Part shown: in pieces, positions 56,887 to 64,000 of the stretch
How positions within the stretch are numbered: the stretch's first letter is position 1
How the letters are laid out: every line of letters begins with the position of its first letter
NCBI RefSeq assembly: GCF_000413935.1
Contig: NZ_KE340380.1
Coordinates: 930,001-994,000 of the forward strand
Length of the DNA: 64,000 bases
Reading direction: 5' to 3'
DNA from: Acinetobacter colistiniresistens
GTDB lineage: Bacteria; Pseudomonadota; Gammaproteobacteria; Pseudomonadales; Moraxellaceae
Notes under the pieces: generated by a model
What the model saw: the letters and a program-made list of their open reading frames with translations, nothing else
What the model was told of the DNA's origin: nothing
Databases searched by the model: none
Translations under genes and position numbers: made by a program

Positions 56887-57204
56887 TCATTGCACTTCAT
56901 AATGATCCAGCTGCCCATCTTTTGTTTTATATAGTTTTAAATAAATTTTTCCAGATTTTTTGCTACCTTCAACCCCTATTCTAAAATCATAATATTCAGT
57001 ACCACTAGTCCCTCCTAAGCTTTTACCTGCCTTATACACATTATATTTTTTTATATCTCCATACTGCTCTTTGATCACAGGATCTTTATATAAAACCTCA
57101 TCAACATAAGCTGCATTCTCCTTATCATACAAACTCTTAAATGCAAAATTACCTACCATTACTGCCAATACCACAAATACAATAATTAAAAAAAACTTTT
57201 TCAT
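56887..57204 (-). CDS. small hypothetical membrane-anchored protein
   Basis: 105 residues from MKKFFLIIVFVVLAVMVGNFAF; the frame extends slightly. One N-terminal membrane segment is followed by a soluble domain (DPVIKEQYGDIKKYNVYKAG, then YYDFRIGVEGSKKSGKIYLKLYKTKDG) that resembles Coa1/Tim21-like small beta domains. Function is unknown. Its AT-rich setting beside an effector-like remnant suggests an accessory or immunity-type gene, which is speculative. Confidence 0.55.
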   Translation of the reverse strand: MKKFFLIIVFVVLAVMVGNFAFKSLYDKENAAYVDEVLYKDPVIKEQYGDIKKYNVYKAGKSLGGTSGTEYYDFRIGVEGSKKSGKIYLKLYKTKDGQLDHYEVQ

Positions 57205-57252
57205 ACTTAAACACACCATAATTGATTTTTAAATTTCAAATTAATATTTAAA

Positions 57253-57288
57253 TACTACTTAATGTCATTTAAAAACCATTAAGTAGTA
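57253..57288 (-). terminator. hairpin after the small ORF
   Basis: TACTACTTAATG and CATTAAGTAGTA form a perfect 12-bp stem with a 12-base loop, 13 bases after the small ORF's stop codon. On the minus strand TATTTAAATATT follows, a weak U-tract. Confidence 0.5.
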
Positions 57289-57300
57289 ATTTTTCAACTT

Positions 57301-57378
57301 CTATTTATTAAAATCTTTTTTCATTTTCGGCTGCAACTGTGGCGGCGGCAATGCCATTTTAGGCTTATCAAAGTTCAT
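57301..57378 (-). CDS. 25-codon small ORF
   Basis: ATG at 57378 is preceded by AGGTGG at a fair distance, and the ORF begins just after the stop of the upstream remnant. The peptide (MNFDKPKMALPPPQLQPKMK and five more residues) is basic and proline-rich. It has its own downstream hairpin. It may be a real small gene or the tail of a decayed cassette. Confidence 0.4.
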   Translation of the reverse strand: MNFDKPKMALPPPQLQPKMKKDFNK

Positions 57379-57387
57379 GTATCCACC

Positions 57388-57721
57388 TTATTCCACACAA
57401 AGAGTAGCTCCTGCGCTTGCCCCGAACTTCCAATGATGGTTAGCAGATACGCTAGGATCAATGCTAAGACTGGGTTTGGTAGCTTCAATTTTTCCATCTT
57501 TCGCCTTATCGATGATATCGCCACTAATCACATTTACTCCAATCAAATGTTTGGTAAGTATATAAGGCTTTTTGTACTTTCTCACTTTCAAGTTCTGTAT
57601 CCGTTGGTTCTCGATTTAAATACTCATCAATCGAGCTGGATTTAGTAGAAAACTTACCTGCGCTTACCTGTGTCGGATAGCTAAAATCCGCATAATAAGT
57701 ATCAGTATCTTCTTGATTCTG
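57388..57721 (-). pseudogene. frameshifted remnant of an unknown effector-like protein
   Basis: Two overlapping minus-strand pieces in different frames. The first (57721-57524, no start codon) reads QNQEDTDTYYADFSYPTQV and later EPTDTELESEKVQKALYTYQ before a stop. The second (57591-57388) continues with KIEATKPSLSIDPSVSANHH and ends ASAGATLCVE. Together they look like the C-terminal end of one protein broken by a frameshift. Cassette context suggests a toxin or secreted effector, but I recognise no family. Confidence 0.4.
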
Positions 57722-58026
57722 TTAAAAAATAAGGTCACCGTATAAGAAGCCTTAATAAAAGTTTCTAATATATTCATTTCTTCTTTTTAATGCTAAAATT
57801 TTCAACAGATGAATGGCTCTCACTATGTCCATTCGTTTTCATTGTTACGATAAAAAAACCGCGAAAAATTGATGCTGATGTTTTTTTCATTCGCGAAAAA
57901 TATCACATCGACACATATCCCAATCATTAAGATTCGGTCAGCGTTCATCAGGGCTTGAGTTGTTATCAGGCATCGTTAACAGGTTCTCACAGTATTTCTG
58001 TGCCTGCTTTTTCGATAGGACGCTTT
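57722..58026. other. intergenic region before the Tet-like pump
   Basis: About 300 bases. The sequence CGCGAAAAAT occurs twice about 33 bases apart (near 57859 and 57892), which could be a regulatory direct repeat for the pump gene. No divergent TetR gene is present. Nothing else is supported. Confidence 0.4.
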
Positions 58027-59214
58027 ATGAATCGCTCTCTATTTATTATTTTTTCAACCATTGCTTTAGATGCGATTGGCATCGGGCTGATTTTTCCAAT
58101 CTTACCCGCCTTACTTCAAGATATTACACATAGTCATCAGACTGCATTATACATTGGTCTGCTCGGCAGTCTCTATGCCGCCATGCAATTCCTCTTTTCA
58201 CCTGTACTCGGCGCATTGAGTGACCGATTTGGACGGCGACCGATTCTGCTGCTGTCATTGGCAGGTTCAACCATCAACTACACTTTCTTGACCTTTTCAC
58301 ATAGTCTGGTGCTGCTATTGATCGGTCGAATCATTGCAGGCATGAGCAGTGCCAATATGTCGGTTGCTTCCGCCTATCTTGTCGATATGACCAAACCAGA
58401 TCAACGTGCCAAATACTTTGGCCTCATGAGCGCGATGTTTGGTGCAGGTTTTATTATTGGACCAATCCTTGGAGGTTGGCTGGGTGACTACTGGCTCAGA
58501 CTGCCCTTTTTTATTGCAGCCATTCTTTCAGGTCTCAACTTTTTACTGGCCTATTGGGCATTGCCTGAGTCAAAAACAACTGAACTCTCAAATAACACTG
58601 TTTCGAGCCTGAATCCATTTAAAGCCTTTACCTCGCTTCGATCAATCTCGAATATACGTCCCTTAATTGCCACCTTTTTTATCTTGAGTGCCACAGGTGA
58701 AGCTTATGCGGTGTGCTGGGCGTTGTGGGGACATGCTACCTTTCAATGGAACGGTTTTTGGGTGGGTCTATCTTTAGCTGCTTTTGGTTTATCTCAAATG
58801 CTGGTTCAAGCCTTTATTCCTCAGCATGCCTCCAAACGATTTGGAGATCGAAATACCGTCCTTATCGGAATAAGTTGCTCTTGTATTGCCTTATCCATCA
58901 TGGCTTTTGCTCAACAAGGCTGGATCATTTTTGCCATCATGCCGCTTTTCGCCTTAGGCAGTATCGGTGGCCCCTCATTACAAGCCTTGGCTTCGCAAAA
59001 AGTTTCACCAGAACAACAAGGTCAATTTCAAGGCATTATTGCCTCTACAATCAGCTTGGCCTCCATGTTTGCTCCTCTACTATTTTCCACCCTGTATTTT
59101 CAATTTCAATCTGAATGGCCGGGTGCAATCTGGCTGAGTGTGGTCATGATTTATCTGCTTGCACTGCCCATTGTAATTCGTAGCCTCAAACCAAATATGC
59201 AACCTTCAAAATGA
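58027..59214 (+). CDS. MFS efflux pump, TetA-like (TCR/Tet family)
   Basis: 395 residues from the ATG at 58027 (AGGA 7 bases upstream). Twelve membrane helices. IALDAIGIGLIFPILPALLQDI, motif A GALSDRFGRRPILLLSLAGSTINY and RIIAGMSSANMSVASAYLVDMTKPDQRAKYFG are characteristic of class TetA pumps. Chromosomal relatives often export other drugs, so tetracycline is not assured. No TetR partner is adjacent, unlike mobile tet genes. Confidence 0.8.
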   Translation: MNRSLFIIFSTIALDAIGIGLIFPILPALLQDITHSHQTALYIGLLGSLYAAMQFLFSPVLGALSDRFGRRPILLLSLAGSTINYTFLTFSHSLVLLLIGRIIAGMSSANMSVASAYLVDMTKPDQRAKYFGLMSAMFGAGFIIGPILGGWLGDYWLRLPFFIAAILSGLNFLLAYWALPESKTTELSNNTVSSLNPFKAFTSLRSISNIRPLIATFFILSATGEAYAVCWALWGHATFQWNGFWVGLSLAAFGLSQMLVQAFIPQHASKRFGDRNTVLIGISCSCIALSIMAFAQQGWIIFAIMPLFALGSIGGPSLQALASQKVSPEQQGQFQGIIASTISLASMFAPLLFSTLYFQFQSEWPGAIWLSVVMIYLLALPIVIRSLKPNMQPSK

Positions 59215-59333
59215 CAAAAACGTAATTTTCCTGTTGTTCAGAAGTACTGATGCAGCTTGGATAATAAACCATGAAAGCTGAGAGCGCTGATTGCGCCCTC
59301 AGTCCCACATCATGCTTTAAAAGAGGATAAAAA

Positions 59334-59705
59334 ATGAGTTTTGTGCAAAACAGTAAAACCATGTTGCGCAACCTGATCATCGGTACAACCCTAACGATTG
59401 CAACATCAACCGCTTTTGCCCATGTCAGCTTGATCAGTGCTATACCCGCAGCAAATACCATAGTTTCAAGCCAACCTAAAAATTTAAGCCTTAATTTTGG
59501 TGATGAGGTGATGTTAATGAAAATTCAAGTTTTAGATGAACAACGCCGAGAGCTTCCATTGAATTATAAAGTCAGTCATGACCTGAAAAAATCGTTTGAT
59601 GTGGCTTTACCCTCACTGAAAAAAGGCAAATACACCGTACTTTGGAGCACTATGGGCAAAGATGGCCATAACATGACTGGTGAATATAGTTTTACTTTGA
59701 AATAA
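59334..59705 (+). CDS. copC: copper resistance protein CopC
   Basis: About 123 residues. Signal peptide ending TSTAFA, so the mature protein starts with His (HVSLISAIPAANT), the copper-binding N-terminal His of CopC. The C-terminal KDGHNMTGEYSF supplies further ligands. It is a periplasmic copper carrier. A GAGGA ribosome site precedes the ATG, and copD follows by 76 bases. Confidence 0.85.
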   Translation: MSFVQNSKTMLRNLIIGTTLTIATSTAFAHVSLISAIPAANTIVSSQPKNLSLNFGDEVMLMKIQVLDEQRRELPLNYKVSHDLKKSFDVALPSLKKGKYTVLWSTMGKDGHNMTGEYSFTLK

Positions 59706-59781
59706 GCCAAATCAAACTCGAAATAGATGAGCAACTTGCCAATCTCATCCCTTGACCAGTTGCTCGGTGTTAGGAATAAAA

Positions 59782-60663
59782 ATGATGTCTGAATATTGGA
59801 TATTCGCCGCTTGGATAACAAAAATCAGTCTATATCTAAGTACTGCTTTTGTCATTGGAGGTGCATTCAGCTACTTCCTCCTCGGACACTATGCTGAAAT
59901 CAAAAAAGGGATGGTCAATTACATCAGCATTGGGGCCACCCTTGGCTTTATGTCTAGTACGCTGGGTTTCTTGCTTTTAGTTGGAAGCTTTGCCAATACA
60001 GGCCTGCTCGGCATGTTTGACTGGAACTATATCAACATTCTGATCAACACTGCGACCGGACATGCCCATCTGCTTCGTATGATCAGCTTTGCGTTACTTC
60101 TAGCGTTGCTGATTTTTAAACTCAAAATGCACAGAACAGAAATTACTCTTTTTGAAAAATGCATTTGGCCAATCCCAATATTGCTGATCGCCTATAGTTT
60201 TTCTCAACTCGGCCATGTCACCAATCTCCCCACTTTCGCCCAGCTTTTATTGACGATCCATGTGCTTTTAATGTCTGTTTGGATGGGGTCGCTCTACCCG
60301 CTTTGGAAAACCAGCCACATGATCAGTGGGCTACCGTTAAAACAATCTATGCATTTATTTGGACAGATTGCCGCATTTATCGTCGGTATTCTGATTGCAT
60401 GCGGTATCACTATTGCACTACTCCTGTTTAAAGATTTTGATGTGCTCAGCGCCACACCTTATGGACAAGGTTTTATCATTAAGCTTGTCTTGGTTATCGG
60501 CATTTTACTGTTGGCCGCTTTTAACAAATGGTACTTTAGCCCACGTTTACAACAGGCTAAATTTGCCAAACAACTCGGCTATGCCATTTTGTTTGAAATG
60601 TCACTCGGTTTCATGATTTTAATGACCACTGCCTATATTACGACTGTTGTCGGAATTGAATAA
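59782..60663 (+). CDS. copD: copper resistance protein CopD
   Basis: 293 residues from the ATG at 59782, with AGGA upstream. About eight membrane helices; conserved histidines appear in ATGHAHLLRM, QLGHVTNLPTF and TIHVLLMSVWMGSL. CopD works with CopC in copper uptake across the inner membrane. No copAB genes or copper-responsive regulator are in view. Confidence 0.83.
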   Translation: MMSEYWIFAAWITKISLYLSTAFVIGGAFSYFLLGHYAEIKKGMVNYISIGATLGFMSSTLGFLLLVGSFANTGLLGMFDWNYINILINTATGHAHLLRMISFALLLALLIFKLKMHRTEITLFEKCIWPIPILLIAYSFSQLGHVTNLPTFAQLLLTIHVLLMSVWMGSLYPLWKTSHMISGLPLKQSMHLFGQIAAFIVGILIACGITIALLLFKDFDVLSATPYGQGFIIKLVLVIGILLLAAFNKWYFSPRLQQAKFAKQLGYAILFEMSLGFMILMTTAYITTVVGIE

Positions 60664-60732
60664 AATCACAAGGAACTGCTATTCGATGTGAATCATGGCC
60701 ATTTGAATAAAGCCCTGATTCACTCGAGTGCG

Positions 60733-61974
60733 TTAAACCGGCATGCTGTCATGTTTAACATGTCGTGTGATCCACCAAAATAATAAAGCCATGATGCTGA
60801 TGCAGGCGCCGAGTACACACACCCCTTGCCATCCTGCTCGTGCATACGTCAGGGTACTACTAATCGCTCCCAAACCACTCCCAGCCGCATAAAACAGCAT
60901 ATACAGTCCAACCAAGCGACTTTGATTGTCTTGTTGGGTTTGGAAAATCATGCTTTGATTGGTGACATGTAAAGCTTGCCCACCCAAATCCAGCAATAAA
61001 ATACCAATGATTAACGCAGCAATGGAATATTCAATTTGAGCGAATGCAACCCAAGACAACAATATAATCAACAAGGCAAAGCCACTGGTTCTTTGCGCAA
61101 AACCTTGATCTGCCCATTGCCCAGCTTTTGTCGCCATCAAAGCACCGAGTACCCCAACCAAGCCAAATGCACCAATTGCTGTATGAGAATAATGATATGG
61201 CGCTGAGCTCAATAATAAGACCAAGGCACTCCAAAAAATATTAAAAGCGGCAAACATCAGCAGTGCCAATAGACCACGTATTTGTAATATCTGATTGTGA
61301 TAAAGCAAGCTCAACATCGACCCAAGCAACCGTGGATAGCTTAGCCTATACTGTGGATTCGCAAGCACAGGCAGAGATTTCCAAAGCGGCATGGCAATCA
61401 CCAACATAAGCATTGCTGCACAGAAATAAACGTTTCGCCAACCCGCAACATCACTGATTGCTCCAGCAAATACACGCGCCAACAGCAAGCCAATAAATAC
61501 ACCACTTTGTGCTGTACCGACGACATAACCACGCTCATGCAAATCCGCCACGCTTGCCGCATAGGCAATCAGTCCCTGCGTCATCGCAGTCCCTAACAAG
61601 CCTACAGCAAACATACTGGCGAATAGACTCAAAGTCGTCTTGGTGATGCTGACGGCAATCAAAGCAGCACAGAGCGCCAAAAGCTGAAATAACATCAAAC
61701 GACGCCGATTGATTCGATCACCCAATGGCACCAACAAGAACAACGCCACAGCACAGCCAATTTGTGTCACTAAAATCACACTACCAACAGCGGCATAACT
61801 GATGGCTAAATCCCGAGCAATCGCATCGAGCAATGGCTGAACATAATAGACATTGGCAACACTAAGCCCGCTTGCAATGGCAAACAAAAACACCAAACTG
61901 GCCGGCAATTTTTTTGACTGAATTAAAAGATGTTTTTCCTTTTTAGATAAAGAAGACCTACAGGGAATATTCAT
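60733..61974 (-). CDS. MFS transporter divergent from an HxlR regulator
   Basis: 413 residues from the ATG at 61974; a TTG start at 61986 is also in frame. Twelve membrane helices. ASGLSVANVYYVQPLLDAIARDL and PLGDRINRRRLMLFQLLALCAALIAV are typical of the YgaY/drug-efflux MFS group. Its promoter lies within the paired CTAG-box operators of the HxlR gene, so it is probably under HxlR control. The exported compound is unknown. Confidence 0.8.
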   Translation of the reverse strand: MNIPCRSSLSKKEKHLLIQSKKLPASLVFLFAIASGLSVANVYYVQPLLDAIARDLAISYAAVGSVILVTQIGCAVALFLLVPLGDRINRRRLMLFQLLALCAALIAVSITKTTLSLFASMFAVGLLGTAMTQGLIAYAASVADLHERGYVVGTAQSGVFIGLLLARVFAGAISDVAGWRNVYFCAAMLMLVIAMPLWKSLPVLANPQYRLSYPRLLGSMLSLLYHNQILQIRGLLALLMFAAFNIFWSALVLLLSSAPYHYSHTAIGAFGLVGVLGALMATKAGQWADQGFAQRTSGFALLIILLSWVAFAQIEYSIAALIIGILLLDLGGQALHVTNQSMIFQTQQDNQSRLVGLYMLFYAAGSGLGAISSTLTYARAGWQGVCVLGACISIMALLFWWITRHVKHDSMPV

Positions 61975-61984
61975 ATATACACCC

Positions 61985-62046
61985 AAACTAGTTTCAAATT
62001 AAAACTAGTTGAATCCTAATTAATCTAGTTTTAAAATGCAACTAGG
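61985..62046. promoter_or_regulatory. paired operators between MFS and HxlR genes
   Basis: Four CTAG cores lie at 61988, 62005, 62025 and 62042. The first two sit in AACTAGTT copies 17 bases apart; the next two form a weaker pair, also 17 apart (CTAGTT and AACTAG). The pair centres are 37 bases apart. This suits two dimer sites of the divergent HxlR protein, one for each promoter. Confidence 0.7.
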
Positions 62047-62071
62047 TCAATCTTAATCTGCTGAGAATGTG

Positions 62072-62530
62072 ATGCCAAACCCTAAAATTTCGAGTCCAGA
62101 ATTCTGCCCCGTTGCACGGAGCGTTGAAGTGATTGGAGATCGTTGGTCACTTCTGATTGTGCGCGATATTATGGATGGGCTACACCGCTTTGGTGATCTA
62201 CAACGAAACTTAAATGTGGCACGCAATATTCTCTCAGACAGACTACATAAATTAATTGCTGCTGAGATTCTGCAAACACGCGCTGCTTCCGATGGCACAA
62301 GTTATCAGGAATATATTCTGACGGACAAAGGCAAACAGCTGTTTCCGATCGTGGTGGCATTACGCCAATGGGGGGAACAATTTCTTTTTGACAACAATGA
62401 ACCCCATTCCATCCTGATTGAAAAAAGTACCAAACAACCTGTCCCCTTGATGACTCCCATCTCTAATGAGGGCATAGTATTGAGCACAGCAAGCACTGAA
62501 GTACTAAAGGTCAATCCATTGAGCGAATAA
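62072..62530 (+). CDS. HxlR-family transcriptional regulator
   Basis: About 152 residues. The winged helix is CPVARSVEVIGDRWSLLIVRDIMDGLHRFGDLQRNLNVARNILSDRLHKL, the HxlR signature, including the N-terminal Cys that is redox-sensing in some members (HypR, YodB type). A GTG at 62069 is an alternative start. It probably represses itself and the divergent MFS gene through the paired operators. Confidence 0.85.
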   Translation: MPNPKISSPEFCPVARSVEVIGDRWSLLIVRDIMDGLHRFGDLQRNLNVARNILSDRLHKLIAAEILQTRAASDGTSYQEYILTDKGKQLFPIVVALRQWGEQFLFDNNEPHSILIEKSTKQPVPLMTPISNEGIVLSTASTEVLKVNPLSE

Positions 62531-62648
62531 AATAAATGTAAAAAATTTATGCTTTCTTTACGCATAATTTACGACAATTTTATTATTTATCAATCAATTA
62601 AATCATAATATTCATGACATCTAAATTAACTCATCATTTAAGGATGTC

Positions 62649-63428
62649 ATGAAAGCTTTGCATCATATATTACTTTTAACCACAACGTGCTGCTCAAGCT
62701 ATGCTTTGGCAACCGATCAAACCGCTGCAGCAAATTTCAGTCTAAGTGGGAATGTTGCTTTGGCGAGTGACTATCGCTGGCGTGGACAAACCCAGACTAA
62801 AAATGATGCGGCATTGCAAGCTAACTTTGTTGTAAACCATTCCTCTGGATTTTATGCCGCAGCATTTGCATCAAATGTCGATTTCGGTGATGAAGCGCAC
62901 TTAGAACTTGACCCCTCACTTGGTTATACAGCGCCAATCACATTCGGGGAATTCCAGCCCATCTTTGATATCGGTATGCTACGCTATCATTACGCGGGAA
63001 AAAGCGATTTAAATTATAACGAATACTATCTCAAACTGATCATAAACAATGCCTTGAACGATGGTGATCGCTTTACGCCAAGTATCAGTTATACCCCTCA
63101 ATACGGCGGAAAAACCACTCGCCAAAACGTCGGTGAAAATGTCAAAAATTGGTATTTCAATCTTTTATATACGACGCCGATCGCCCAAACCAACTTTGCT
63201 GCAGTTGCAAGCTTAGGCTATTCCAAAGCCAGCCAAGCTATTTATGGTGGAACCGCCAAAGATCATTTCTTCGACTGGAAAATTGCAGCGAATTATAATT
63301 ATAAACCCATGAACCTAAATGCTGAATTAGCTGCGATTGGAAGCGACCTAGATCACACAGGTTATTCTGATAGCAATCAAAAAGGTGTTAAAACCGCCGC
63401 AGTGTTTAGTCTGACCAAGTCTTTTTAG
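62649..63428 (+). CDS. TorF family putative porin
   Basis: 259 residues. Signal peptide ending SSYALA, then repeated beta strands. SGNVALASDYRWRGQTQT near the mature N-terminus and the final Phe (VFSLTKSF) fit the TorF-type barrel family. Members are uncharacterised outer-membrane proteins. A GGAT box precedes the ATG. Confidence 0.8.
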   Translation: MKALHHILLLTTTCCSSYALATDQTAAANFSLSGNVALASDYRWRGQTQTKNDAALQANFVVNHSSGFYAAAFASNVDFGDEAHLELDPSLGYTAPITFGEFQPIFDIGMLRYHYAGKSDLNYNEYYLKLIINNALNDGDRFTPSISYTPQYGGKTTRQNVGENVKNWYFNLLYTTPIAQTNFAAVASLGYSKASQAIYGGTAKDHFFDWKIAANYNYKPMNLNAELAAIGSDLDHTGYSDSNQKGVKTAAVFSLTKSF

Positions 63429-63515
63429 ATTAAAGTAAAGATAGCTGAAATACAGCAAGCATTAATACACTTGCTGGCTTGCTGTTTCAGATCACATTTA
63501 TTTGACTGATTTGTT

Positions 63516-63962
63516 CTAACTGGGTTTACGCTGAAAGCCTTGTTGCGCCAATAACTGAGCTCGTGTTTCATAGTCCACCACTTCGAGCACCTGATGTAAT
63601 AACCACATATAGCCAAAAGGGTCTTTAAACATGGCATTTTTAATGCCCATTTTAGGCATATGTTGTACCGCCTGAACCAGTGCGGCACCTGCATCCACAG
63701 CCTGCTGCAAGGTCTTTTCAATATCCGTGACGGTAATATTAAACCAGACTGGAATATAGCTCTCAGGAGTAGGCGCCAATAATTGGAAATCTGGGTTTTC
63801 ATCCAGCATATGAAAATGGACACCATGAATACTGATAATCACACTATTTTGTCCAAGCACAAAATCACCGACTTCAATTCTTTCAACCTCAAAAACCCGC
63901 TCATAAAACGCCAAGGCAGCCATGGTATCTTTGACAATAAAATCTATTTCTGTACTTTGCAT
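63516..63962 (-). CDS. VOC (glyoxalase/PhnB-like) family protein
   Basis: 148 residues from the ATG at 63962, with AAGGGA upstream; a second start lies at 63989. Two beta-alpha-beta-beta-beta units: IDFIVKDTMAALAFYERVFEVE, and WFNITVTDIEKTLQQAVDAGA with FKDPFGYMWLLHQ. The PhnB-like DPFGYxW motif is present. Activity (lyase, isomerase or resistance) cannot be read. The window ends 38 bases upstream. Confidence 0.78.
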   Translation of the reverse strand: MQSTEIDFIVKDTMAALAFYERVFEVERIEVGDFVLGQNSVIISIHGVHFHMLDENPDFQLLAPTPESYIPVWFNITVTDIEKTLQQAVDAGAALVQAVQHMPKMGIKNAMFKDPFGYMWLLHQVLEVVDYETRAQLLAQQGFQRKPS

Positions 63963-64000
63963 TTGATCTATTCCCTTTGTTTTATTCATTCTAAGGGGCG

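Noticed and set aside
58027..59214. Mobile tetracycline-resistance gene
   Set aside because: No TetR partner, IS or transposon end is adjacent; the pump looks chromosomal and its substrate is open.

Overview
The window looks like chromosomal DNA from an Acinetobacter species. Base composition is around 40% GC by eye. Gene content and neighbourhoods fit the genus: recA and recX with no LexA box visible upstream, an AceI-type chlorhexidine efflux pump with a divergent LysR regulator, a phasin, a class III adenylate cyclase and a CpoB-like protein. No phage, CRISPR array or tRNA was recognised. One complete insertion sequence, one MITE-like element and a few gene remnants are present. The genus call is an inference from gene content.

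Layout. 1-2.6 kb: the N-terminal part of a secreted M66-type zinc metalloprotease lipoprotein (cut by the window edge) and a gene remnant. 2.7-8.5 kb: phosphatases (CysQ, YrfG-like), HslR, recA-recX, the SRP RNA on the minus strand, and cpoB. 8.5-12.3 kb: ppiD, hupB, a phasin and a membrane-anchored SCP2/UbiJ-like protein. 12.4-17.8 kb: the complete Isc iron-sulfur operon iscR-iscS-iscU-iscA-hscB-hscA-fdx, with a clear IscR site in its promoter. 17.9-30.8 kb: a thioredoxin-reductase-like enzyme divergent from an Rrf2 regulator over two matching palindromes, an adenylate cyclase, a HIT protein, mfd, aceI/aceR, transaldolase, LeuE-like and BenE-like transporters. 30.8-37.6 kb: a MITE-like element inside a terminator, a Kef-type antiporter, and a magnesium operon (outer-membrane-like protein, mgtA, mgtC) preceded by a long leader that could act as an attenuator. 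37.7-47.1 kb: RDD protein, dienelactone hydrolase with an operator-like promoter, pepN, two DUF2147 paralogues separated by an IS3-family element, a double zinc-ribbon protein of unknown function and thiM. 47.2-56.5 kb: a CynX-like transporter, a deaminase, a 5'-truncated indolepyruvate oxidoreductase, gcdH, a YcaQ-like DNA glycosylase, and an AraC regulator divergent from fsr. 56.5-58 kb: an AT-rich stretch with remnants and small ORFs. 58-64 kb: Tet-like MFS pump, copC-copD, an MFS pump divergent from an HxlR regulator with paired operators, a TorF-type porin and a VOC protein.

Working together: the Isc genes form one Fe-S assembly and delivery line with IscR feedback. mgtA, mgtC and the barrel-like protein look like one magnesium-response unit. 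Several efflux genes sit back to back with their likely regulators (aceI/aceR, MFS/HxlR, fsr/AraC). No single spectacular new system is evident. The most distinctive points are the magnesium-operon leader, the MITE that splits a bidirectional terminator, the twin Rrf2 operators and the zinc-ribbon gene upstream of thiM.
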